DNA of 64,000 nucleotides, taken from Sellimonas sp963559135 (GTDB lineage Bacteria; Bacillota; Clostridia; Lachnospirales; Lachnospiraceae). The notes below the pieces were generated by a model. That model made no database searches and was not told where the DNA came from. It saw nothing but the letters and a program-made list of their open reading frames with translations. This document shows, piece after piece, positions 28,003 to 37,077 of the stretch. The stretch spans positions 31,871 to 95,870 of the forward strand of contig CAUWJP010000007.1 in assembly GCA_963559135.1 (NCBI GenBank), written 5' to 3'. Within the stretch, counting starts at the first letter, position 1, and every line of letters starts with the position of its first letter. Both the position numbers and the translations under genes were made by a program.

Positions 28003-29634
28003 ATGAAACCGGAATATGTGTTTATGCTGCTCGGAGGGCTTGGGCTCTTTTTGTGCGGAATGCAGATGATGAGCAGCAATCTGGAAGCAGTGGCAGGTGA
28101 CCGTCTGAAAGGGATCCTGGAAAAGCTGACTTCCAACCGGATACTTGGAGTACTTGTCGGAGCTGTCATTACAGCGGTGATTCAGTCTTCATCCGCAACG
28201 ACCGTCATGGTGGTCGGCTTTGTTAATTCAGGGCTGATGAATCTTAGGCAGGCTGTATGGATTATCATGGGAGCCAATATCGGTACCACGATCACCGGAC
28301 AGCTTGTCGCATTGGACATCGGGACGATTGCTCCTCTGTTTGCTTTTGCCGGAATCGCGATTGGCATGTTTTCCAAGAAGAGAAACGTTCAGAACGTCGG
28401 AAGTATCATTGCGGGACTCGGTGTACTTTTCATCGGTCTTGGCATGATGAGCGACGCTATGGTTCCAATGCGGGATTCCGAAATGTTTGTCAATGCGCTG
28501 ACAAGCTTTTCACATCCGCTGGTCGGAATTATTGCGGGAGCTATTTTTACTGCAGTCATTCAGTCTTCATCCGCATCGGTCGGAATTCTTCAGGCACTTG
28601 CCATAAGCGGCTTGATCGATATTCACAGTGCGGTTTTCGTTCTGTTCGGACAGAATATAGGGACCTGTATTACATCCCTTATTGCTTCCGTCGGAATGAA
28701 CCGGAATGCAAAGCGGACAACCGTGATCCACTTTATGTTCAATGTCATAGGAACCGTTATTTTTGTTGTACTTTGTCTGGTGACACCGCTTACGGATGTG
28801 GTAGCAGGATGGACACCGGAACACCCGGCTTCCCAGATCGCAAACATGCACACAGTGTTTAATGTCGTGACAACCATCATTCTAATGCCGTTCGGAAACG
28901 GACTTGCAGCTCTGGCGGAAAAGATCCTTCCGGATCAAAAGGAAGAAGTACAGCTGGACGACGAACAGTGGCTAAAGGAAATCATGAGCTCCCAGCACGT
29001 ATTGGGATCATCTGCGATTGCAGTCAACAGCCTGATGGAAAATGTCAGCAGTATGTATATTCTGGCAAGAGAAAATGTGCTGAAAGGATTTGACATGATT
29101 CTTTCCGGCGACGACAGCCAATTTGTTGAAGTGGAAGAGACGGAAAACACGATCGACCTCTATAACATAAACATCTCCAGACGTCTCTCCAAAGTCCTCT
29201 CAATCGAGCACAGTCCGGCAGAGACAAAGAAGCTTAACAGCATCTTTCAGATCGTAGGAAATGTAGAACGTGTGGGAGACCATGCCATGAATTTTGCAGA
29301 GCATGCCGCTTCCATTAAAGAAAAAGGACTGAAACTTTCCAAAGAGACGATCGGGGAATTAAAAGAAATGCGTGATCAGTGCCAGAAAGCATTTGAGCGC
29401 ATGGACCTTTCCGGTCAGACCGATCCGACACAGCTGTTAGTCGATGCGGTCAGCTTTGAGCGGGCGGTGGATGATATTACGGAACGGTGCCGTAATAATC
29501 AGGTGGAACGGATCCACAGTCACGCATGCGAGATTGAAAGCGCAGTTATGTATTCGGAGATCCTGATCGATTATGAACGAATCGGGGATCATATAAGAAA
29601 TATTGCGGAAGCATATGCACAGCAGAATGCGTAA
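28003..29634 (+). CDS. Na/Pi cotransporter family protein with C-terminal PhoU-like domain
   Basis: A 543-residue membrane protein. Two copies of the signature QSSSA motif (TAVIQSSSATTVMVVGF and TAVIQSSSASVGILQAL) mark the inverted Na+/phosphate symporter repeats. The cytoplasmic C-terminal part, from about residue 330, is a helical PhoU-like domain (NVERVGDHAMNFAEHA and ILIDYERIGDHIRNIAE). It probably moves phosphate with sodium. The start at ATG 28003 follows CAGGAGGAAC; an in-frame start at 27949 is close to the -10 box and is unlikely. Confidence 0.92.
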   Translation: MKPEYVFMLLGGLGLFLCGMQMMSSNLEAVAGDRLKGILEKLTSNRILGVLVGAVITAVIQSSSATTVMVVGFVNSGLMNLRQAVWIIMGANIGTTITGQLVALDIGTIAPLFAFAGIAIGMFSKKRNVQNVGSIIAGLGVLFIGLGMMSDAMVPMRDSEMFVNALTSFSHPLVGIIAGAIFTAVIQSSSASVGILQALAISGLIDIHSAVFVLFGQNIGTCITSLIASVGMNRNAKRTTVIHFMFNVIGTVIFVVLCLVTPLTDVVAGWTPEHPASQIANMHTVFNVVTTIILMPFGNGLAALAEKILPDQKEEVQLDDEQWLKEIMSSQHVLGSSAIAVNSLMENVSSMYILARENVLKGFDMILSGDDSQFVEVEETENTIDLYNINISRRLSKVLSIEHSPAETKKLNSIFQIVGNVERVGDHAMNFAEHAASIKEKGLKLSKETIGELKEMRDQCQKAFERMDLSGQTDPTQLLVDAVSFERAVDDITERCRNNQVERIHSHACEIESAVMYSEILIDYERIGDHIRNIAEAYAQQNA

Positions 29635-29686
29635 GAGAGAAGAAAGAGTAAAATAGAAAAAGGACAGAGTTTCTGTCTGGAACTAG

Positions 29687-29726
29687 AAAGGTGCCTGCAC
29701 GAAATCATTTTGTGCAGGCACTTTTC
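29687..29726 (+). terminator. Terminator after the Na/Pi cotransporter gene
   Basis: GTGCCTGCAC (29691-29700) pairs perfectly with GTGCAGGCAC (29712-29721), the stem is extended by AAAG/TTTT, and an 11-base loop lies between. A short U run follows. Confidence 0.85.
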
Positions 29727-29814
29727 CATGTTTGGAAAAGAAAATTGTGAAAAAAATTAAGCAATTCTTCACATTGTTTTTATGGCATTTGCGATTTCAG
29801 GGCGTATAATAGAA

Positions 29815-29820
29815 GCATGT
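29815..29820 (+). promoter_or_regulatory. -10 box (TATAAT) for the P-type ATPase gene
   Basis: A perfect TATAAT lies 46 bases upstream of ATG 29866. No good -35 box is present at 17 bases (TTGCGA lies at 20), so it is likely a weak or activator-dependent promoter. It shows that an in-frame start at 29782 would lie outside the transcript. Confidence 0.5.
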
Positions 29821-29865
29821 AAAATTGACAGGATAACAAATGATGAGACGAAAGGGAGATACAGC

Positions 29866-32334
29866 ATGCTAGAACGACTTGCCGGAATACTGAAAAGAAG
29901 GCGGGAGGAAGAAGAGGAGTATGAGCCGGAGAGGCTTCCAATCCGTAGATGTATGCCGGATTATCATATGGGACTTTATGAGGAGGAAATTATTGAGCGT
30001 GAGGAGGCCGGATGGATGAACATTCCGGTGGATCCGCCTTCAAAGACGACACGGGATATTATCCATGATAATATTTTTACCTATTTTAACCTGATTTTCG
30101 CGATTCTGGGGCTGCTTCTGATTTTGGTGGGCGCTTTCCGGGATCTGACATTTCTTCCAGTTATTATTTTGAATACGCTGATCGGTATCGTCCAAGAGAT
30201 CCGGGCAAAGAATGTGCTTGATAAGATGACGATGCTTCATGCACCGAAGGCCACGGTAGTTCGTAACGGCCGAAAACGGGTGATTGCGGTGGAGGATCTC
30301 GTCATTGATGATATTGTGATTTTCAAGGCAGGCAATCAGATCAGTGCGGACGCGATTGTGGTGCATGGAGAAGTACAGGTTAATGAGTCGCTCCTGACAG
30401 GTGAGGCGGATGAGATTACGAAGAAGAAAGGCGATATTCTGATGTCGGGAAGCTTCATTGTCTCCGGAGAATGCTATGCCCGGCTCGAAAAGGTAGGAGC
30501 AGATTCCTATATTTCCAGACTGACGCTGGAAGCAAAGGCCATGAAGGACGGCGAGCAGTCAGAGATGATCCGCTCTTTGGACAAGCTGGTTAAGTGTGTC
30601 GGTATTGCCATTATTCCGATCGGTTTGATTTTGTTCAGTCAAAGCTTCTTTTTGAATGATGAAGGATTCCGTTCCAGTGTCACTGCCATGGTGGCGGCTG
30701 TCATCGGAATGGTGCCAGAAGGACTCTATCTGCTCGCGAGCGTGGCGCTTGCGGTCAGTGCAATCCGTCTTGCAAAACAGAAAGTGCTTCTGCATGATAT
30801 GAAGAGTATTGAGACTCTTGCCAGAGTCAATGTGCTCTGTGTGGATAAGACCGGTACCATTACGGAGAATGTGATGAAGGTCCATGGCCTTCGGGCTACG
30901 AGACATTATGACAAAGAGAAGATGCCTCCGCTGAAAGGGATCATCGGCGATTTTGCTCAGTCCATGAGTAAGGATAATATAACCATGGAGGCTGTGCAGT
31001 CCTATTTTCAGAAGAGTACAGGAAGAAGGGCGCAGAAGATTACACCGTTTTCCTCTGAATTCAAATATAGCAGCGCTACGTTTGAGGAGGATTCCTATGT
31101 GCTGGGTGCGCCGGAGTTTGTACTGCGGGAGGATTATCAGGAGTACGAAGAAGAGATCCGGGAAGAAGCCGAAAAGGGGTACCGTGTGCTTGTATTCGGA
31201 AGATGCGAAGAAGTTCCGGACGGTAGAGCACTGAAGGGAAAGGTAACGCCTCTTGCCTACATTATGCTTGCCAACCCGATCCGGAAAGAGGCGCCGAAGA
31301 CGTTTGCCTATTTTGAAAAACAGGGAGTGGAAGTCAAGGTAATTTCCGGTGATAATCCGATGACGGTATCGGAGGTAGCGAAAAAGGCGGGCATCACAGG
31401 AGCAGAGAACTACGTGGACGCTACGACATTGACGACGGAGGAGGAGATTAGCCGTGCGGTTCTGAAATATACCGTATTCGGCCGCGTGACCCCTGCCCAG
31501 AAACGGCAGTTCGTGAAGGCACTCAAGGAGGCGGGACGGACGGTAGCGATGACCGGAGACGGTGTCAACGATGTTCTGGCATTGAAAGATGCGGACTGCA
31601 GTATTGCCATGGCATCCGGAAGTGATGCGGCAGCACAGGCTTCCCAGCTTGTCCTGCTGGAATCGGACTTTTCCTGTATGCCGAGCGTCGTACTGGAAGG
31701 ACGTCGGGTCGTCAACAATATTCAGAGATCCGCAAGCCTTTTCCTTGTGAAGAATATTTTCTCCTTTTTGCTTTCGATCTTTTCAGCGGTCTTTATGATT
31801 ACCTATCCGCTGGAGCCGTCACAGGTATCTTTAATCAGTATGTTTACAATCGGTGTTCCGGCCTTCTTCCTGGCACTGGAGCCGAATAAGAATATTATCA
31901 AGGGGCACTTCCTGACGAATGTATTCCTGAAAGCACTCCCGGCGGCGCTGACAGACGTGCTGGCGGTCGGAGCGCTTGTAGTCTTTGGATCTACATTCAG
32001 TGTGAGCCCTACGGATATTTCAACGGCAGCGACGATGCTGCTTGCGATTGTGGGCTTTATGATCCTTTACCGGATCAGTCAGCCGATGAACAAGATTCGT
32101 GTGGCGGTGCTGGTCGGATGTATATTCGCCCTGCTGTTCTGCAGTACGGTACTGAACCAGCTGTTTGCCATTACCGACATGTCTGCAGAATGTGTTATGC
32201 TGTTTGTTGTATTTTCCATTGCGACAGAGCCCGTGCTGCGGTACCTGACTATTTTTGTCGGCAGCGCAAAGTTGTTCTATGATAAAGTCAAAGGGAAAAT
32301 TTTTATTGGAAAGAAAGCGGAGAAAGAAGCATAG
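29866..32334 (+). CDS. Cation-translocating P-type ATPase, CtpE-like (possible calcium)
   Basis: An 822-residue P-type ATPase. The actuator domain has LLTGEADEITKK; the phosphorylated aspartate is D327 in CVDKTGTITEN; and the hinge is MTGDGVNDVLALKDADCSIA. Membrane segment 4 has PEGLYLLASVALA in place of the PEGLP of calcium and sodium pumps or the CPx of heavy-metal pumps. That form resembles mycobacterial CtpE, a calcium uptake ATPase. The N-terminus (about residues 1-30) is highly charged and there is no metal-binding domain. The start follows AAAGGGAG. The transported ion is inferred and uncertain. Confidence 0.85.
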   Translation: MLERLAGILKRRREEEEEYEPERLPIRRCMPDYHMGLYEEEIIEREEAGWMNIPVDPPSKTTRDIIHDNIFTYFNLIFAILGLLLILVGAFRDLTFLPVIILNTLIGIVQEIRAKNVLDKMTMLHAPKATVVRNGRKRVIAVEDLVIDDIVIFKAGNQISADAIVVHGEVQVNESLLTGEADEITKKKGDILMSGSFIVSGECYARLEKVGADSYISRLTLEAKAMKDGEQSEMIRSLDKLVKCVGIAIIPIGLILFSQSFFLNDEGFRSSVTAMVAAVIGMVPEGLYLLASVALAVSAIRLAKQKVLLHDMKSIETLARVNVLCVDKTGTITENVMKVHGLRATRHYDKEKMPPLKGIIGDFAQSMSKDNITMEAVQSYFQKSTGRRAQKITPFSSEFKYSSATFEEDSYVLGAPEFVLREDYQEYEEEIREEAEKGYRVLVFGRCEEVPDGRALKGKVTPLAYIMLANPIRKEAPKTFAYFEKQGVEVKVISGDNPMTVSEVAKKAGITGAENYVDATTLTTEEEISRAVLKYTVFGRVTPAQKRQFVKALKEAGRTVAMTGDGVNDVLALKDADCSIAMASGSDAAAQASQLVLLESDFSCMPSVVLEGRRVVNNIQRSASLFLVKNIFSFLLSIFSAVFMITYPLEPSQVSLISMFTIGVPAFFLALEPNKNIIKGHFLTNVFLKALPAALTDVLAVGALVVFGSTFSVSPTDISTAATMLLAIVGFMILYRISQPMNKIRVAVLVGCIFALLFCSTVLNQLFAITDMSAECVMLFVVFSIATEPVLRYLTIFVGSAKLFYDKVKGKIFIGKKAEKEA

Positions 32335-32373
32335 AGAAATAGAAAAGAAGCCGAGAAAGAGGAGGGAACATGT

Positions 32374-33066
32374 ATGAGAATTCAGGGTTTGCAGAAGCTG
32401 ACACTTCTTGACTATCCCGGCAGGACTGCATGTACAGTCTTTCTGGGAGGGTGTAATTTCCGATGCCCGTTCTGCCACAATGCTGCCCTTGTGACCAAGG
32501 TGGAGGAACAGGAGGATATCCCGGAGGAGATGATTCTAAGTTTCCTGAAAAAGCGGCAGGGAATTCTGGATGGAGTCTGTATCAGCGGAGGAGAGCCACT
32601 GATTCAGCCGAGACTGGATGAATTTCTGAAAAAGATACGGGAGATGGGATATCTGATTAAGCTGGATACAAACGGCAGCTTTCCAGAGCGGCTGGAACGC
32701 TTTGCCGAGGAAGGGCTGGTTGACCAGGTAGCAATGGATCTGAAGAATTCCAAAGAAAAGTATGGGATAACAGTCGGAGTTCCTTCGCTGGATCTTAGAC
32801 CGATTGAAGAGAGTGTGGAGTTCTTATTGGAAGGGCATGTGTCTTATGCGTTCCGGACGACAGTCGTAAGAGAGTTTCATCAGAAATCCGATTTTGAGCA
32901 GATGGGGCTGTGGATTCGTGGAGCCAGCAAATATTATTTACAGCAGTTTGAAAATTCGGGCGGACTGATTCAGGACGGACTGCATGCGTACGATCCTCCT
33001 GTGTTAGAGCAGGCCCTTGAAATCATGAAAAGATATGTAGCTGATGCGGAAATCCGTGGAATATAA
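32374..33066 (+). CDS. nrdG: Anaerobic ribonucleoside-triphosphate reductase activating protein NrdG
   Basis: A 230-residue radical SAM enzyme. The [4Fe-4S] cysteines C27, C31 and C34 lie in GGCNFRCPFCHN, and SGGEPLIQ is the SAM-binding GGE motif. It would install the glycyl radical on NrdD, which lies 145 bases downstream. It belongs to the longer type with the N-terminal LTLLDYPGRTACTVFL. The order nrdG then nrdD is reversed compared with Escherichia coli, and a strong hairpin and a separate promoter lie between the two. It could follow the P-type ATPase gene in one transcript (39-base gap). Confidence 0.92.
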   Translation: MRIQGLQKLTLLDYPGRTACTVFLGGCNFRCPFCHNAALVTKVEEQEDIPEEMILSFLKKRQGILDGVCISGGEPLIQPRLDEFLKKIREMGYLIKLDTNGSFPERLERFAEEGLVDQVAMDLKNSKEKYGITVGVPSLDLRPIEESVEFLLEGHVSYAFRTTVVREFHQKSDFEQMGLWIRGASKYYLQQFENSGGLIQDGLHAYDPPVLEQALEIMKRYVADAEIRGI

Positions 33067-33078
33067 GAGAGTTCGTGA

Positions 33079-33138
33079 AAAACAACATCTAGTTGTTTGT
33101 TTAGCATTAAACTGCTAAAAACAACTAGATGTTGTTTT
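33079..33138. terminator. 60-base hairpin between nrdG and nrdD
   Basis: A 20-bp perfect stem (33079-33098 with 33119-33138, containing CAACATCTAGTTG on the left arm) continues as five further pairs with a two-base bulge and an eight-base loop. It begins with an A run and ends in TTTT, so it could work as a terminator in both directions. It is unusually long for an intrinsic terminator. Confidence 0.7.
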
Positions 33139-33143
33139 CTTCG

Positions 33144-33173
33144 TTGACGATAAAAAGAGAAGGGTGGTATAAT
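33144..33173 (+). promoter_or_regulatory. nrdD: Promoter of nrdD
   Basis: A -35 box TTGACG (33144-33149) and a perfect extended -10 box TGGTATAAT (33165-33173) are 18 bases apart and begin six bases after the hairpin. No NrdR box was recognised. Confidence 0.8.
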
Positions 33174-33210
33174 GAGTGCATCGACATGAATGGGAAAGGA
33201 AGTATGACAG

Positions 33211-35322
33211 ATGTATCAGGTAGTAAAAAGAGATGGACAGATTGATGAATTTGACATCCATAAAATAGGAGCCGCGATTCAAAAGGCGTTTGATGCGGCC
33301 AAAAAGAATTTTCATCCGAGTATCATTGACATGCTCGCCTTAAAGGTGACAGCAAATTTTGAGCCGAAGATCACGAACGGAAAGATTAAAGTAGAAGAAA
33401 TTCAGGACAGTGTGGAAGAGGTGCTGAGCCAGGCTGGATATGCAGATGTGGCGAAAGGATATATTCTCTACAGAAAGCAGAGAGAGAAGATCCGCAACCT
33501 GAAATCCGCGACATTAAATTATAAAGAGCTGGTGAATAATTATCTGCAGGTTAATGACTGGAGAGTCAAGGAGAATTCTACCGTGACCTATTCCGTTGGA
33601 GGACTGATCCTGAGCAATTCCGGCGCCATCACGGCAAACTACTGGCTGTCGGAGGTGTACGACCGGGAGATCGCGGAGGCGCATAGAAATACGGACATTC
33701 ATCTGCATGACCTTTCCATGCTGACCGGATACTGTGCAGGATGGTCGCTGCGCCAGTTGATTCAGGAAGGACTTGGCGGTATTACAGGAAAGATCACATC
33801 TGCACCGGCCAAACACTTGAGTGTACTGTGCAACCAGATGGTTAATTTCCTTGGTATCATGCAAAATGAATGGGCAGGAGCACAGGCATTTTCTTCTTTT
33901 GACACCTATCTGGCGCCGTTTGTACGAACAGATCATTTGAGCTATACCGAAGTGAAAAAAAGTATTGAGTCTTTCGTATACGGTGTAAATACACCATCCC
34001 GCTGGGGCACGCAGGCACCGTTTACGAATATTACACTGGACTGGACCGTGCCGAACGACCTAAAAGATAAGCCGGCGATTGTAGGTGGCAAAGAAATGGA
34101 TTTCACTTACGGCGACTGTAAAAAAGAGATGGATATGGTAAATAAGGCATTTATCGAGGTTATGATCGAGGGAGATGCCCAGGGCAGGGGATTCCAGTAT
34201 CCGATCCCGACCTATTCCATCACAAAGGATTTCGACTGGTCTGATACAGAGAATAACCGGTTGCTTTTTGAGATGACATCGAAGTACGGGACACCATATT
34301 TTTCCAACTATATCAACAGTGACATGGAGCCGAGCGATGTTCGTAGTATGTGCTGTCGTCTGAGGCTGGATTTAAGAGAGCTTCGGAAGAAGGCAGGAGG
34401 ATTTTTTGGAAGCGGCGAGAGTACAGGATCCATCGGTGTTGTGACGATCAATCTTCCGAGGATGGCATTTCTGTCAAAGGATGAAGATGATTTCTTCAGG
34501 AGACTGGCACACATGATGGACATTGCGGCGAGATCCCTTCATATTAAAAGACAGGTCATCTCCAAACTTCTGGATGAGGGACTTTACCCGTACACGAAGC
34601 GGTATCTCGGAGGATTTGGAAATCATTTTTCCACCATCGGACTGATCGGAATGAATGAGGCTGGACTGAATGCAAACTGGCTTCGGAAGGATATTACTCA
34701 CAAGGAAACACAGGAGTTTGCAGTCAAGGTGCTCAATTTTATGAGAAACCGCCTTTCCGACTATCAGGAAGAGTATGAGGAGCTCTTCAATTTGGAGGCA
34801 ACTCCGGCAGAGTCCACTACTTATCGGTTTGCAAAGCATGATAAAGAGCAGTTTCCGGATATTATCACTGCGGCAGAGGGGAACGGAACCCCATATTATA
34901 CGAACAGCTCCCATCTCCCGGTTGGATTTTCAGAGGATATTTTTGACGCGCTGGATATTCAGGATGAACTTCAGACACTCTATACGTCAGGAACCGTATT
35001 CCACGCATTTCTGGGAGAGAAGCTTCCAAGCTGGAAGGAATCCGCACTCCTTGTAAGGAAGATTGCCGAGAACTATAAACTTCCATACTACACGATTTCC
35101 CCGACCTACTCTATCTGCCAGGATCACGGTTATATTGACGGTGAACAGTATACCTGCCCTTACTGTGGAAAGAAGACGGAGGTTTACAGCCGGATCACCG
35201 GATACTACCGTCCGGTACAGAACTGGAATGATGGAAAGATTCAGGAATTTAAAGATCGGAAAGAATACGATATCGAACACTCTGTAATGAAGAAAAAGAA
35301 GACAGAATCGATTACAGAATAG
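33211..35322 (+). CDS. nrdD: Anaerobic (class III) ribonucleoside-triphosphate reductase NrdD
   Basis: A 703-residue glycyl radical enzyme that reduces ribonucleotides without oxygen. Residues about 1-90 form an ATP-cone allosteric domain (VVKRDGQIDEFDIHKI). The core has LHDLSMLTGYCAGWSL and the conserved RWGTQAPFTNITLDW. The zinc site uses cysteines around SICQDHG and YTCPYCGKK. The radical glycine is about G664 in RITGYYRPVQNWNDGK, 39 residues from the end. The start follows GGAAGTATGAC. It is activated by NrdG, encoded just upstream. Confidence 0.96.
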   Translation: MYQVVKRDGQIDEFDIHKIGAAIQKAFDAAKKNFHPSIIDMLALKVTANFEPKITNGKIKVEEIQDSVEEVLSQAGYADVAKGYILYRKQREKIRNLKSATLNYKELVNNYLQVNDWRVKENSTVTYSVGGLILSNSGAITANYWLSEVYDREIAEAHRNTDIHLHDLSMLTGYCAGWSLRQLIQEGLGGITGKITSAPAKHLSVLCNQMVNFLGIMQNEWAGAQAFSSFDTYLAPFVRTDHLSYTEVKKSIESFVYGVNTPSRWGTQAPFTNITLDWTVPNDLKDKPAIVGGKEMDFTYGDCKKEMDMVNKAFIEVMIEGDAQGRGFQYPIPTYSITKDFDWSDTENNRLLFEMTSKYGTPYFSNYINSDMEPSDVRSMCCRLRLDLRELRKKAGGFFGSGESTGSIGVVTINLPRMAFLSKDEDDFFRRLAHMMDIAARSLHIKRQVISKLLDEGLYPYTKRYLGGFGNHFSTIGLIGMNEAGLNANWLRKDITHKETQEFAVKVLNFMRNRLSDYQEEYEELFNLEATPAESTTYRFAKHDKEQFPDIITAAEGNGTPYYTNSSHLPVGFSEDIFDALDIQDELQTLYTSGTVFHAFLGEKLPSWKESALLVRKIAENYKLPYYTISPTYSICQDHGYIDGEQYTCPYCGKKTEVYSRITGYYRPVQNWNDGKIQEFKDRKEYDIEHSVMKKKKTESITE

Positions 35323-35331
35323 GAAATGGAA

Positions 35332-35370
35332 AAGGCTGGCATACAGATTTTGTATGCCAGCCTTCGATTT
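35332..35370. terminator. Bidirectional terminator between nrdD and the GntR gene
   Basis: AAGGCTGGCATACA (35332-35345) pairs perfectly with TGTATGCCAGCCTT (35351-35364) around a five-base loop, with a T-rich sequence after it. It serves nrdD on the plus strand and could also stop the convergent regulator gene. Confidence 0.88.
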
Positions 35371-35407
35371 TTCAGATTTGTTTCTATCCAAGCAAATGTC
35401 AGAGGAA

Positions 35408-36043
35408 TTATTTTTTTAAGGCACTGCTTTTTCCGATCAGGAAATGATCGTTTCGCAGAATCTCGAAGGCTTTTTCGTAATTATTGGAACGCATATAGCG
35501 GACCATCTTCTTGAGATTTTCATTTGCCTTATTGATGTGCAGGCCGTTCCGTACGGAATAAAGGCCCATCCGGATCACTTCATTTAGATAGTTCTCATAG
35601 ATCCGGTTGATCCGTTCGTTTTCAAACACATTGACAATCTCCATGTGCATCTGTGTGTCGGCAAGCTCCCACTGATAAATGTCGCTGGCACATGCGCACA
35701 TACGCACTACTCGCTCCTCGATGCGGTAGGAAAACTCTTCGGCTCTGCCGCTCTCAAAGATTTCCCGAAAGGCAGCTCCTTCCAGAAGCTCTCGAAGCTG
35801 ATAGATTTCCCGGATGTCTCTGTCGGTGATTTCCTTTACAGTGATAGATTTATAATAGTCCCGGACGACCAGTCCTTCCGAGTGCAGGGATTTGAGCGCG
35901 GTCCGGATGGGATTACGGCTCATATGAAGATCATCTGCGAGCATGGTCTCTGTAAGCTGCATGCCCGGAGGGTAGGTAAGATTCAGAATCCGCTCTTTGA
36001 TCGTATGATATGCCTGGTCAGCGAGAGAAATTTTATCAGCCAT
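35408..36043 (-). CDS. GntR family transcriptional regulator (FCD/FadR subfamily)
   Basis: A 211-residue regulator. The winged helix lies at residues about 10-70 (IKERILNLTYPPGMQLTETM, then MSRNPIRTALKSLHSEGLV). The remainder is the helical ligand-binding domain, with REIYQLRELLEGAAFREIFE and FENERINRIYENYLNEV. It is transcribed away from proC, and the shared 207-base gap holds four GTATAC-core sites, so it likely represses itself and may control proC. The ligand is unknown; proline, glutamate or a related acid are only guesses from the neighbour. Confidence 0.9.
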   Translation of the reverse strand: MADKISLADQAYHTIKERILNLTYPPGMQLTETMLADDLHMSRNPIRTALKSLHSEGLVVRDYYKSITVKEITDRDIREIYQLRELLEGAAFREIFESGRAEEFSYRIEERVVRMCACASDIYQWELADTQMHMEIVNVFENERINRIYENYLNEVIRMGLYSVRNGLHINKANENLKKMVRYMRSNNYEKAFEILRNDHFLIGKSSALKK

Positions 36044-36059
36044 GCGCTCACTCCTTCAA

Positions 36060-36217
36060 TGTATACTAATAATCTTATTGTATACAATTTAGAACGAAAA
36101 TTCAAGGGAAAATGGCACAAATATTTTATAAAATATTTGTCAAGAACGATTGACAAGTACATGGAAGAGTGATATTTTATAGGTAGAAATTGTATACAAA
36201 TGATTTGGGTGTATACA
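36060..36217. promoter_or_regulatory. Array of GTATAC operator-like sites between the GntR gene and proC
   Basis: Four sites share the GTATAC core: TGTATACT at 36060-36067, the perfect 12-base palindrome ATTGTATACAAT at 36077-36088, TTGTATACAA at 36190-36199, and TGTATACA at 36210-36217. The outer pairs lie close to each gene start. Palindromes of the type TTGTATACAA are usual for FCD-class GntR proteins, so autoregulation and control of proC are likely. Confidence 0.75.
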
Positions 36218-36250
36218 AAATGATTATAGCGGAAAAGGAGTGTAATACAC

Positions 36251-37045
36251 ATGAAATTAGGATTTATCGGATGTGGAAACATGGCGGGCGCCATCATGGG
36301 AGGTATCATTAAGAAAGAAGTATTCAAGCCGGAAGAGATTATCGGTTCTGACGTATTTGTACTGACCAGAGAAAAGGCAAGAGATACATACGGAATCCAG
36401 ATCACAGACAGCAACCTGGAAGTTGTTGAAAAGTCTGAAGTGATCGTACTCGCTGTAAAACCGCAGTTCTATGAGTCTGTAATTACAGAGATCAAAGACA
36501 AAGTAACAGAGGATAAGATTATCATCACCATCGCACCGGGCAAGACCCTTGCATGGCTGGAAGAGAAATTCGGAAAGAAAGTCAAGATCGTAAGAACTAT
36601 GCCAAACACACCTGCTATGGTCATGGAGGGAATGACAGCAGCATCCCCGAACTCCTACCTCTCTGAGGAAGAAGTGAAGTATGTATGCCATATTCTGGAA
36701 AGTTTTGGAAAAGTAGAAGTGATTCCGGAAAGACTGATGGACGCAGTTGTAGGAGTAAGCGGAAGTTCACCGGCATATGTATTCATCCTGATCGAAGCAA
36801 TGGCAGATGCAGCTGTTTCAGACGGAATGCCAAGAGCTCAGGCATACAAATTCGCAGCACAGGCTGTTATGGGAAGTGCCAAGATGGTGCTTGAGACAGG
36901 AAAACATCCAGGAGAATTAAAAGACATGGTATGTTCTCCGGCAGGTACAACCATCGAGGCAGTCAGAGTTCTGGAAGGAACAGGATTCAGAAGCTCTGTG
37001 ATCGAAGCAATGAAAGCCTGCACAGATATTGCAAAGGGAATGTAA
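36251..37045 (+). CDS. proC: Pyrroline-5-carboxylate reductase
   Basis: A 264-residue NAD(P)H-dependent enzyme for the last step of proline synthesis. KLGFIGCGNMAGAIMGGI is the Rossmann loop; VILAVKPQ-like IVLAVKPQFYESV, VRTMPNTPAMVMEGMT and the C-terminal signature VVGVSGSSPAYVFILIEAM with SPAGTTIEAVRVLE are all diagnostic. The start follows AAAAGGAGTG. The codon pattern differs somewhat from the cobalamin genes (more AGA, ACA, GTA), as expected for a highly expressed gene. The upstream GTATAC sites suggest control by the divergent GntR regulator. Confidence 0.96.
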   Translation: MKLGFIGCGNMAGAIMGGIIKKEVFKPEEIIGSDVFVLTREKARDTYGIQITDSNLEVVEKSEVIVLAVKPQFYESVITEIKDKVTEDKIIITIAPGKTLAWLEEKFGKKVKIVRTMPNTPAMVMEGMTAASPNSYLSEEEVKYVCHILESFGKVEVIPERLMDAVVGVSGSSPAYVFILIEAMADAAVSDGMPRAQAYKFAAQAVMGSAKMVLETGKHPGELKDMVCSPAGTTIEAVRVLEGTGFRSSVIEAMKACTDIAKGM

Positions 37046-37077
37046 AACAGGTATACTGTAAAAGTACAGGATTGAGG

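Noticed and set aside
29782..29865. Upstream in-frame start for the P-type ATPase
   Set aside because: The -10 box TATAAT at 29815 lies inside this stretch, so it would be untranslated or absent from the transcript.
35645..36172. Plus-strand frame of 175 codons antisense to the GntR gene
   Set aside because: It is the mirror of a well-supported regulator gene, with no family features.
37051..37056. A fifth GTATAC core just after proC
   Set aside because: The flanks do not form a matching palindrome and it lies beyond the gene; probably chance.
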